5,970 nucleotides of DNA from Minisyncoccota bacterium. GTDB taxonomy: Bacteria; Verrucomicrobiota; Lentisphaeria; Oligosphaerales; MVZH01. The first letter of the stretch is position 1. Each line of letters begins with the position of its first letter. The translations under genes and the position numbers were made by a program. The notes beneath the pieces are model-generated. The model did no database searches and was not told where the DNA came from. It was given only the letters and a program-made list of their open reading frames with translations. This document shows, in pieces, positions 1 to 4,787 of this stretch. Where the stretch lies: positions 1-5,970 of the forward strand of contig JAIPIM010000258.1 in NCBI GenBank assembly GCA_021734725.1, written 5' to 3'.

Positions 1-181
1 GTATCTCCGGAAGGCGTCCCAGAAGCTCAACCATTTCTGCGCGGTCGATCAGCTCCATACCACCCTTCGCCCCATGAATCCCGGCAAGAAAGTCATCCGG
101 GACAAAGGCCAAGTGGTCTACGAGGGCCGACCCGACGCCGACGACACCCGACGGCTGTGTTTTGTCGTTGGAAGCGGTCAT
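1..181 (-). CDS. PfkB-family carbohydrate/nucleoside kinase, N-terminal fragment (probably adenosine kinase-like)
   Basis: Only the first 60 codons are in the window; the gene runs off the left edge. The reading frame opens with ATG at 181-179, which overlaps the metK stop as ATGA, so translation is probably coupled to metK. After a short polar lead the protein reads VVGVGSALVDHLAFVPDDFL (residues 13-32), the first beta strand and substrate-binding loop of ribokinase/PfkB kinases, with Asp22 at the conserved substrate-binding position. The conserved GGM turn follows at residues 40-42. In the family this N-terminal lobe binds the sugar or nucleoside hydroxyls, while the ATP site and catalytic GAGD motif lie near the C-terminus, outside the window. 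The GxGxALVD form plus the metK neighbour favours an adenosine kinase, which would clear adenosine made from S-adenosylhomocysteine. Another nucleoside or sugar substrate is possible. A weak AGAGG lies about 13 bases before the ATG, inside metK. The family call is fairly sure; the substrate is inference. Confidence 0.8.
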   Translation of the reverse strand, partial: MTASNDKTQPSGVVGVGSALVDHLAFVPDDFLAGIHGAKGGMELIDRAEMVELLGRLPEI

Positions 182-1374
182 GTCAAATTGGCCGCCTCTT
201 TTAGACGTTTGGCTTTATCCGTTTTCTCCCACGGGTAGCTGTCCCAGCCGAAATGCCCGTAGGCAGCAGTCTGCTGGTACGTCCAGCCGTTCTCAAAGGG
301 TTTGGTCAGTTCCATGCTCTTAATGACGGCGGCCGGACGGAAATCAAATATCCCACTGTTTTCCAGTAAGTCCTGAATCTTCTCGTCGTCAATAACACCT
401 GTACCGAATGTATCCACATTCAGGCTCAACGGATGTGCTATACCGATTGCATAAGACACTTGGACCTCGCATTTTTTCGCGAGCCCAGCGGCCACAACGT
501 TTTTGGCAACGTACCGGGCCTTGTACGCCGCGGAGCGGTCCACTTTCGAGGGGTCCTTGCCTGAAAAGGCTCCACCGCCGTGACAACCGACACCACCGTA
601 GGTATCAACAATAATCTTCCGTCCCGTGAGCCCCGTATCCCCGTGCGGACCCCCAACCACAAACCTGCCCGTCGGGTTGATGTAGTATGTCATGTCTTGA
701 TGAAGAAATCTTTCAGGAATGACCTCACGGACCACCTGCTGAACAAGCTCTCGCAACTGTGCGTTCCGCATCTCGGGCGTGTGCTGATGCGAGACCACCA
801 CTGTCTCCACCCGGATCGGCTGTCCGTCATCGTACAACACGGAGACCTGGCTTTTTGAATCCGGCCGCAGGAAGGGTACGTCCGCAGCGTGCTTGTGTCG
901 CAGTTCGGCCAGACGCTGCACGATTTTATGGGCATAGAGAATCGGGGCCGGCATAAGTTCTTCAGTTTCATCGGTCGCATAACCGAACATCATGCCCTGG
1001 TCTCCGGCACCCTGTTCATGATAAGACCCTTCGCCTTCAGTGACTCCCTGAGAAATGTCCGGAGATTGCGGATGCAGGCACATGAACACTTTGCAGTCAT
1101 CGGCGGAAAAGCCGACATCGCTGTGGGTATACCCGATGTCCCGCAGGACACCGCGTGCCACTTTCTCCCAATTCACATCCGCACGAGTCGTTATTTCCCC
1201 TGACAGAACGAGTAGGTCCGTTGTCACAAGAGTCACGCAGGCGACTCGGCTGTTGGGATCTTGACGCAAGCATGCATCGAGAACGGCATCCGACACTTGA
1301 TCACAAACCTTATCCGGATGGCCTTCCGACACAGATTCTGAAGTATACACGTGTCGTTGTTGAATCTTACTCAT
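178..1374 (-). CDS. metK: S-adenosylmethionine synthetase (methionine adenosyltransferase)
   Basis: This cytoplasmic enzyme makes S-adenosylmethionine from methionine and ATP, releasing phosphate and pyrophosphate. The 398-residue product is close to the usual 380-400 and looks intact. Visible hallmarks (numbered from the preferred start) are SESVSEGHPDK at 12-22 with catalytic His19 and metal ligand Asp21; the signature GAGDQGMMFGY at 122-132; LRPDSKSQV at 169-177; INPTGRFVVGGPHGDTGLTG at 232-251 followed by the Arg-Lys pair 252-253; the P-loop-like GGGAFSGKDPSKVDR at 266-280; and AAYGHFG at 370-376 near the C-terminus. An in-frame ATG at 1398 would add eight residues (MTNHEECE) but has no ribosome site. 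The ATG at 1374 has GAGGA seven bases upstream, so I start there. The TGA stop overlaps the ATG of the next gene, a PfkB-type kinase. A candidate promoter lies at 1429-1456. Confidence 0.97.
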   Translation of the reverse strand: MSKIQQRHVYTSESVSEGHPDKVCDQVSDAVLDACLRQDPNSRVACVTLVTTDLLVLSGEITTRADVNWEKVARGVLRDIGYTHSDVGFSADDCKVFMCLHPQSPDISQGVTEGEGSYHEQGAGDQGMMFGYATDETEELMPAPILYAHKIVQRLAELRHKHAADVPFLRPDSKSQVSVLYDDGQPIRVETVVVSHQHTPEMRNAQLRELVQQVVREVIPERFLHQDMTYYINPTGRFVVGGPHGDTGLTGRKIIVDTYGGVGCHGGGAFSGKDPSKVDRSAAYKARYVAKNVVAAGLAKKCEVQVSYAIGIAHPLSLNVDTFGTGVIDDEKIQDLLENSGIFDFRPAAVIKSMELTKPFENGWTYQQTAAYGHFGWDSYPWEKTDKAKRLKEAANLT

Positions 1375-1381
1375 CTCGCAT

Positions 1382-1386
1382 TCCTC
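1382..1386 (-). promoter_or_regulatory. Ribosome binding site deciding the metK start
   Basis: GAGGA on the minus strand ends seven bases before the ATG at 1374. The upstream in-frame ATG at 1398 is preceded by A/T-rich sequence with no purine-rich Shine-Dalgarno. This spacing is the main reason for choosing the 398-residue form. Confidence 0.7.
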
Positions 1387-1428
1387 GTGGTTCGTCATTT
1401 GCCATTTATTTGTACATTCGAATATCGT

Positions 1429-1456
1429 AATATATACGCCGTCGCAACCACATCAA
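1429..1456 (-). promoter_or_regulatory. Candidate sigma-70-type promoter for metK
   Basis: On the minus strand TTGATG (1456-1451) is followed, after 16 bases, by TATATT (1434-1429). These match the consensus boxes at four and five of six positions. Transcription would start near 1422, giving a leader of about 50 bases before the ATG at 1374. The region is clearly more A/T-rich than its surroundings. Prediction by eye only. Confidence 0.4.
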
Positions 1457-1465
1457 GTCGATACA

Positions 1466-1531
1466 CGGGTTTATTCGAAGAAGCGAGGAAGCCCCCGACG
1501 AGAGGTCGATAACCCGCGGAGGAGCTTCCGC
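1466..1531 (-). other. Intergenic hairpins between the last response regulator and metK
   Basis: Two inverted repeats lie here. GCGGA/TCCGC (1516-1520 with 1527-1531) encloses a six-base loop. A longer-range pair, CGGGTT (1466-1471) with AACCCG (1511-1516), encloses 39 bases; the two share base 1516, so they could only partly form together. Neither is followed by a T-run on the minus strand, so neither is a standard intrinsic terminator. They sit upstream of the candidate metK promoter, so they would be present only in read-through RNA from the response-regulator genes. I see no recognisable S-box (SAM-I) core here. Confidence 0.3.
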
Positions 1532-1537
1532 CACCCC

Positions 1538-1561
1538 AACATGGGTGCGATACCTTTTCGC
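1538..1561 (-). repeat. Intergenic repeat copy 1 (GCGAAAAG...CCCATGTT family)
   Basis: Read on the minus strand, this 24-base unit opens GCGAAAAGGTATCGC and closes CCCATGTT. It matches the plus-strand copy at 4217-4240 at 21 of 24 bases and also the minus-strand copy at 4286-4308. It starts 11 bases after the TAG of the preceding receiver gene. The preceding ACGCTAA also resembles the ACGCCAT before copy 2. GCGA and TCGC inside the unit can pair as a four-base stem with a seven-base loop. Confidence 0.7.
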
Positions 1562-1572
1562 TTAGCGTCTGT

Positions 1573-1950
1573 CTAGTAAGGGCGGATATGCTTGTGAATC
1601 AAGCGATCCAGCTTGGCCGCATCACATGGTTTGATGATATACTCGTCCGCACCTGCATCCTGGGCTTTGAATATTGCGTTGGTATCCCCCTTGGCCGTCA
1701 ACATAATCACGGGCGTTCTCTTCGTCGCCTGGTTTTGCCGCAGCCTTCGCAAGACTTCGAAGCCATCCATCTCAGGCATCATGATGTCAAGCAGTATAAT
1801 ATCGGGACGGCCCTCGGCCGCCTTTTTCAAGCCCGTCATACCGTCGTGGGCAACATCCACCTCGTAGTTTCTGGACTCCAACCGCATCTGCATCATTTCA
1901 GTAAAGTCCGGCTCATCATCAATCAGAAGTATAGACGTCGAATAAGCCAT
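1573..1950 (-). CDS. CheY-like single-domain response regulator (receiver 1)
   Basis: This 125-residue protein is a stand-alone receiver that would be phosphorylated on aspartate by a histidine kinase; it has no output domain. The fold is complete: acidic pocket Asp11-Asp12 in LLIDDEP, phospho-acceptor Asp55 in IILLDIMMPEMDG, switch Thr85 in VIMLTAKGD, and conserved Lys107 in YIIKPC. It ends just after helix 5. It is a clear paralogue of the next upstream gene (2014-2388): both carry MRLES, the MMPxxDG loop, TKxxPVIMLTAKGD and KPC, with roughly half the residues identical by eye. The start has a purine-rich AAAG plus eight-G tract just upstream. The gap to the upstream receiver is 63 bases, consistent with one operon. 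Without an effector domain it may act by protein contact, as a phosphate sink, or as a relay intermediate; the sequence does not decide. Confidence 0.92.
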   Translation of the reverse strand: MAYSTSILLIDDEPDFTEMMQMRLESRNYEVDVAHDGMTGLKKAAEGRPDIILLDIMMPEMDGFEVLRRLRQNQATKRTPVIMLTAKGDTNAIFKAQDAGADEYIIKPCDAAKLDRLIHKHIRPY

Positions 1951-1952
1951 CG

Positions 1953-1963
1953 CCCCCCCCTTT
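1953..1963 (-). promoter_or_regulatory. Ribosome binding site of receiver 1 made of a G8 run
   Basis: The minus strand reads AAAGGGGGGGGCG directly before the ATG at 1950, so the Shine-Dalgarno is embedded in eight consecutive G (1953-1960). The anti-SD could pair at several registers. A change in run length would alter the spacing to the start codon. Confidence 0.5.
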
Positions 1964-1996
1964 CATACGTTTGTTCTATGGTGCATCTCTATCCAG

Positions 1997-2013
1997 ACCT
2001 CATGCGAAGAGGT
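1997..2013 (-). other. Small hairpin directly after the receiver 2 stop codon
   Basis: On the minus strand ACCTC (2013-2009) pairs with GAGGT (2001-1997) around the seven-base loop TTCGCAT. It starts immediately after the TGA at 2014-2016. No T-run follows, so it is not a typical terminator. It could reduce read-through or protect the 3' end between the two receiver genes, or be chance, given the short stem. Confidence 0.25.
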
Positions 2014-2388
2014 TCATCTGAGGATATTTCTTCGTACCTGATCCAGCAAGTCCCCTGGGAGACAAGGTTTGACAAGATACGCTTTCCCTCCGTGCTTCTT
2101 GGCGGCAAAAACAGACTTCGCATCCCCTTTTGCCGTAAGCATTATAACGGGAACATGTTTTGTCCGTTCGTCGGCCTTAAGTCGCTGCAGTGTTTCAATA
2201 CCATCAATCCCCGGCATCATCACATCCAACAAAATCAGATGCGGTGGATCGTCCACGGCCTGAGCGAGGCCGTCTTCGCCATTCTCCGCGGTCTGTACAC
2301 AGTAACCATCCGATTCAAGTCGCATCCGCAGTAATTCGCAGAATTCATGTTCGTCATCCACCAACAGGATTGTTTGCTGTTCAGCCAT
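2014..2388 (-). CDS. CheY-like single-domain response regulator (receiver 2)
   Basis: This is a 124-residue stand-alone receiver with Asp11-Asp12 in LLVDDEH, phospho-acceptor Asp55 in LILLDVMMPGIDG, Thr85 in VIMLTAKGDA and Lys107 in YLVKPC. Nothing follows the receiver fold, so there is no DNA-binding or enzymatic output. Two starts are possible. The ATG at 2433 overlaps the TGA of the upstream kinase as ATGA and would add a polar 15-residue tail (MKSDTDRKRQTKGQA) unlike receivers. The ATG at 2388 has AAAGGA six bases upstream and begins right where the fold begins, so I chose it. The gene follows the receiver-kinase gene by 41 bases and precedes receiver 1 by 63, and is probably co-transcribed with both. 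It is the close paralogue of receiver 1. The adjacent kinase is a plausible phosphodonor, but this is inferred from position only. Confidence 0.92.
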   Translation of the reverse strand: MAEQQTILLVDDEHEFCELLRMRLESDGYCVQTAENGEDGLAQAVDDPPHLILLDVMMPGIDGIETLQRLKADERTKHVPVIMLTAKGDAKSVFAAKKHGGKAYLVKPCLPGDLLDQVRRNILR

Positions 2389-2394
2389 TGCTTG

Positions 2395-2400
2395 TCCTTT
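2395..2400 (-). promoter_or_regulatory. Ribosome binding site deciding the receiver 2 start
   Basis: AAAGGA on the minus strand is six bases from the ATG at 2388. It favours the 124-residue form over the in-frame ATG at 2433 that overlaps the kinase stop. Confidence 0.65.
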
Positions 2401-2429
2401 TGTTTGCCGCTTGCGGTCTGTATCACTTT

Positions 2430-3674
2430 TCATTTCACCGGCTGGCGTTCCTCTCTGCCACCGGTTCTGCTGACAGGACGCGAGGGTGCCTTAGGAAGTC
2501 GGAACGTAAACGTGGTTCCTTTATTTGGCTCACTGTCGACCCAGATGCTGCCGCCGTGCCACTCTATGATGTCACGGGAAATAGCCAATCCCAGCCCCGT
2601 TCCCTTTTCCCCGCGGATGATGTCCCGATGAAACTGCTCGAATTTGTCAAAGATTTTAGGAAGCGATTCGCTCGGGATTCCTACACCCGTGTCAGCGATG
2701 ATGCATTGGAGAGTATCAAGGTGGTCTTCGACGCTCAGCCGGACGCCCCCTCTCTGCGTGAATTTGATGGCATTGTCAGTAATGTTTGTCAACACCTCCA
2801 TGATGCCATCTCTGTCAGCCTGTATCATGATGGAGTCCTGCTCTGTTTCCACCTGTATTCGGATGCCCTTTTCATGGGCCCTTTTCTGGAATGTATCGTG
2901 GAGCTCGTGGATTAGTTCACAGAAGTCTATTGTCTCCAGCTTCATCTGCAGTCGACCTGTTTCCATCCGGGAGATATTCAAAAGGTTGTTAATGATTCTC
3001 CCCAATCGATCCATATTGCGCTTGGCCAGGGAAAGAACGCGTTCCTGCTTGGCGTTAATCTCTCCCGGGACACGATCCAGCAAAAGGTCGATGCCTTCTT
3101 TGGCGATCGACAACGGCGTTCGCAATTCATGCGAAACCATGCTGAGAAATTCATCTTTTGTGCGCTCGGCACGTTTGCGGACGGCAATTTCATGTTCTAA
3201 CTGACCAACAAAATTCGTCAACTCCACGGTGCGTTCAGTCACCCTTTGCTCCAACTCTTCATTAAGTCTGCGCAGGCGTTCCTCTATTCTCTTGCGCTCG
3301 ATTGCGTAGAGGAGCGAGCGCACCAGCAGTCCGTGTCCGACACTACCTTTTACCAAGTAATCCTGGGCCCCCTGCTGTAAGGCCAGCGTCGCAAATTGCT
3401 GATCGTCATATCCCGTAAGCACAACAACAGGCAGGGCGGGATGGTGCTTCTGCACTTTTGAGTATGTCTCCAGGCCGGCACTGTCGGGCAGGTTCAAGTC
3501 CAGGATAACCACATCGAAGCGAGTATTACTCAGTTTGTCCAAGGTTTCCTCAAGCGTGACCGCCCGAGTCACCCTGAACAAGCCGCGCTTTTCCTCGCTC
3601 AACAATTCTTGAATCAACCTCGCATCACCGGGGCTGTCCTCAACAAACAGTGTATTGATTTCTTCCGTTTTCAT
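2430..3674 (-). CDS. Receiver-histidine kinase fusion (REC-coiled coil-HisKA-HATPase)
   Basis: The 414-residue protein has no signal peptide or membrane segment and should be cytoplasmic. Residues 5-125 form a receiver: Glu12-Asp13 acidic pocket, phospho-acceptor Asp59 in VVILDLNLPDSAG, Thr87 in VVVLTGYD, Lys109 in YLVKG. A charged coiled coil spans about 126-172. The dimerisation/phosphotransfer domain carries FLSMVSHELRTPL with phospho-acceptor His182. The ATPase domain shows the N-box around Asn297-Asn301 (TNITDNAIKF), G1 DTGVGIP at 328-334, F-box IFDKFEQ at 341-347 and G2 GEKGTGLGLAI at 355-365. A basic tail of about 20 residues closes it. Having the receiver N-terminal suggests that kinase activity is set by phosphorylation from another kinase rather than by a ligand-sensing domain. 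The start lies three bases after the upstream regulator's stop and has no good Shine-Dalgarno of its own, so translational coupling is likely. Its true partners are not shown by the sequence. Confidence 0.95.
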   Translation of the reverse strand: MKTEEINTLFVEDSPGDARLIQELLSEEKRGLFRVTRAVTLEETLDKLSNTRFDVVILDLNLPDSAGLETYSKVQKHHPALPVVVLTGYDDQQFATLALQQGAQDYLVKGSVGHGLLVRSLLYAIERKRIEERLRRLNEELEQRVTERTVELTNFVGQLEHEIAVRKRAERTKDEFLSMVSHELRTPLSIAKEGIDLLLDRVPGEINAKQERVLSLAKRNMDRLGRIINNLLNISRMETGRLQMKLETIDFCELIHELHDTFQKRAHEKGIRIQVETEQDSIMIQADRDGIMEVLTNITDNAIKFTQRGGVRLSVEDHLDTLQCIIADTGVGIPSESLPKIFDKFEQFHRDIIRGEKGTGLGLAISRDIIEWHGGSIWVDSEPNKGTTFTFRLPKAPSRPVSRTGGREERQPVK

Positions 3675-3677
3675 TGG

Positions 3678-4124
3678 TCACTTTGGGGGGAGCCTGACGA
3701 CCGTGAGCCAGAAATCTTCGATGGAACGCACGACCTTGATAAACTGGTCCAAATCAACCGGCTTGGTGATGTAGCAGTTGGCATGCAAGTTATAGGTCCT
3801 CAAAATGTCTTCCTCAGCCTGCGACGTTGTCAAAATGACAACCGGAATGCGTTTCAAATCGTCATCGTCTTTCAGTTCAGCCAACACTTCACGTCCATCT
3901 TTACGAGGTAGGTTGAGATCGAGCAGAACAAGGTCGGGACGTACCTCGTCGGCATACTCACCCCGTCGGCGGAGAAAGTCCATTGCCTCTTCACCATCGC
4001 CCACAACATGAAGTCTGTTATGAACTTTGCCTTCCTTAAGCGCTTCCTGAGTCAGCCTGACGTCTGCCGGGTTATCCTCCACAAGCAGAATTTCGATTTC
4101 CTTGCCTTGGGGTAGTTGAGTCAC
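3678..4124 (-). CDS. Rcp1-type single-domain response regulator (receiver 3)
   Basis: This receiver belongs to the Rcp1-like class, the regulators paired with phytochrome-type kinases such as Cph1. Typical class features are VEDNPADVRLTQEALKEGK, the long alpha-2/beta-3 segment (FLRRRGEYADEVRPD), LLDLNLPRKDGREVL, the LTTSQAEEDILRTYNLHANC stretch and the C-terminal SIEDFWLTVVRLP helix extension. Counting from an ATG at 4130, the acidic pair is Glu18-Asp19, the phospho-acceptor Asp71, the switch Thr101 and the lysine Lys123. That ATG has AGGAGG only one base upstream, too close for normal initiation, whereas GTG two codons later (4124) sits seven bases from the same AGGAGG. I therefore prefer GTG and a 148-residue protein. 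It is about two-thirds identical by eye to receiver 4. It heads the probable operon with the receiver-kinase (three-base gap). There is no output domain; Rcp1 relatives are known to dimerise. Confidence 0.93.
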   Translation of the reverse strand: MTQLPQGKEIEILLVEDNPADVRLTQEALKEGKVHNRLHVVGDGEEAMDFLRRRGEYADEVRPDLVLLDLNLPRKDGREVLAELKDDDDLKRIPVVILTTSQAEEDILRTYNLHANCYITKPVDLDQFIKVVRSIEDFWLTVVRLPPK

Positions 4125-4131
4125 GATCATG

Positions 4132-4139
4132 CCTCCTTT
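4132..4139 (-). promoter_or_regulatory. Strong ribosome binding site of receiver 3
   Basis: The minus strand reads AAAGGAGG (4139-4132), a near-perfect anti-16S match. It is one base from an ATG (4130) and seven from an in-frame GTG (4124). The spacing supports GTG as the start and suggests efficient translation of the first gene in this operon. Confidence 0.7.
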
Positions 4140-4151
4140 CTATGGGCCAGA

Positions 4152-4180
4152 CTTATGCCCTCGAAACAACTCTCGTTCAA
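4152..4180 (-). promoter_or_regulatory. Candidate sigma-70-type promoter for receiver 3 and the downstream operon
   Basis: On the minus strand TTGAAC (4180-4175) and CATAAG (4157-4152) are separated by 17 bases, each matching consensus at four of six positions. The implied start lies near 4145, leaving a leader of about 20 bases that contains the AGGAGG. Prediction by eye. Confidence 0.35.
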
Positions 4181-4213
4181 TGTAGGTTTATTTACACGGC
4201 AGTCGTTATACCC

Positions 4214-4246
4214 TGAGCGAAAAGGTCTCGGCCCCATGTTCGCTCA
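4214..4246. repeat. Hairpin TGAGCGA/TCGCTCA overlapping repeat copy 3
   Basis: A perfect seven-base inverted repeat, TGAGCGA at 4214-4220 and TCGCTCA at 4240-4246, encloses 19 bases that are mostly repeat copy 3. It could form a stem-loop on either strand or serve as a dyad binding site. Copies 1 and 2 lack the matching right arm. Confidence 0.5.
4217..4240 (+). repeat. Intergenic repeat copy 3, inverted relative to copies 1 and 2
   Basis: The plus strand opens GCGAAAAGGTCTCGG and closes CCCATGTT. It is 21/24 identical to copy 1 at 1538-1561 (read on the minus strand) and about 19/24, with one gap, to copy 2 at 4286-4308. With copy 2, 45 bases away, it forms a large imperfect palindrome upstream of the receiver 3 promoter. 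Confidence 0.7.
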
Positions 4247-4285
4247 TCGCACCACAAAAGCCAGATAGGAACCACCGGTGCTCCC

Positions 4286-4308
4286 AACATGGCGCGATAT
4301 CTTTTCGC
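4286..4308 (-). repeat. Intergenic repeat copy 2
   Basis: On the minus strand this 23-base unit opens GCGAAAAGATATCGC and closes CCATGTT, one base shorter than the other copies. It begins seven bases after the stop codon of receiver 4. Like copy 1 it keeps the internal GCGA/TCGC pair and is followed by GGG. The inverted copy 3 could pair with it to give a stem interrupted by a few mismatches and closed by a 45-base loop. Confidence 0.7.
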
Positions 4309-4315
4309 ATGGCGT

Positions 4316-4768
4316 CTAGTGATTGTGCCGCGGCAGTTTCACGATATCGAGCCAGAACTCGTTAATGGACTGTATCACCTGAATGAAACGATCCAAATCA
4401 AACGGTTTTGTAACGTAACAGTTTGCATGCAAATTATAGGATCTCAGGACGTCCTCTTCCTCGCGTGATGTGGTGAGAACAACCACGGGAATGGCGCGAA
4501 ACCGTTCGTCGGTCTTCACTTCCGCCAGTACCTGCCGGCCGTCTTTCCGCGGTAAATTCAAGTCAAGCAAAATCACGTCCGGCACGGGGGCGTCTGCATA
4601 GTCTCCTTTCCGTTCAAGAAAAGCAATAGCCTCCTCTCCGTCTTGCACCCAGTGCAGTTCAGTGTAGACTTTTCCTTCTTTCAGTGCTTCTTCCGCCAAT
4701 TTGACGTCCGCCGGATTGTCTTCTACCATGAGGATCTTCAACGGCCGCCCCCACTCATTGCTTGTCAT
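4316..4768 (-). CDS. Rcp1-type single-domain response regulator (receiver 4)
   Basis: The 150-residue receiver shares the Rcp1-class features of receiver 3: VEDNPADVKLAEEALKEGK, ERKGDYADAPVPD, LLDLNLPRKDGRQVLAE, LTTSREEEDVLRSYNLHANC and the C-terminal FWLDIVKLP extension. Key residues are Glu16-Asp17, phospho-acceptor Asp69, Thr99 and Lys121. The frame stays open to 4951, but that extension overlaps the kinase gene and its predicted residues look like no receiver, so I start at ATG 4768, which gives the class's usual N-terminus. The ribosome site is poor; AGGGG overlaps the kinase stop and lies 16 bases from the ATG or ten from an in-frame GTG at 4774. The gene follows the membrane kinase by 19 bases. 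That kinase has the SHDLQEPL phosphotransfer motif typical of phytochrome-like kinases that use Rcp1-type partners, so it is the likely donor. No output domain is present. Confidence 0.94.
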   Translation of the reverse strand: MTSNEWGRPLKILMVEDNPADVKLAEEALKEGKVYTELHWVQDGEEAIAFLERKGDYADAPVPDVILLDLNLPRKDGRQVLAEVKTDERFRAIPVVVLTTSREEEDVLRSYNLHANCYVTKPFDLDRFIQVIQSINEFWLDIVKLPRHNH

Positions 4769-4787
4769 TGTCACGTGTACAGTTCCC

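Noticed and set aside
2..238. Plus-strand open frame entering from the left edge and ending at a TAG inside the metK 3' end
   Set aside because: It is antisense to the PfkB-kinase N-terminus and the metK C-terminus, both of which match known families. Its own translation resembles nothing I recognise.
178..1398. Longer metK form starting at ATG 1398
   Set aside because: There is no Shine-Dalgarno before 1398, whereas GAGGA is ideally placed for ATG 1374, and the extra MTNHEECE is not a MetK feature.
1466..1561. Intrinsic terminator or S-box riboswitch upstream of metK
   Set aside because: The hairpins lack a following T-run on the minus strand, and the conserved S-box core sequence elements are not visible.
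1999..2012. Possible fourth copy of the intergenic repeat (CATGCGAAGAG)
   Set aside because: Similarity to copy 2 is confined to about 11 bases and the CCATGTT end is missing, so chance is likely.
1588..2334. Plus-strand open frame of 248 codons opposite receivers 1 and 2
   Set aside because: It lies antisense to two conserved receiver genes and spans their intergenic gap. Its residues (rich in His, Arg and Leu) look like a complement of receiver codons and contain no recognisable motif.
2190..3204. Plus-strand open frames opposite the receiver-kinase and receiver 2 (up to 241 codons)
   Set aside because: They are shadows of a well-conserved kinase reading frame, with no ribosome site or family signature seen.
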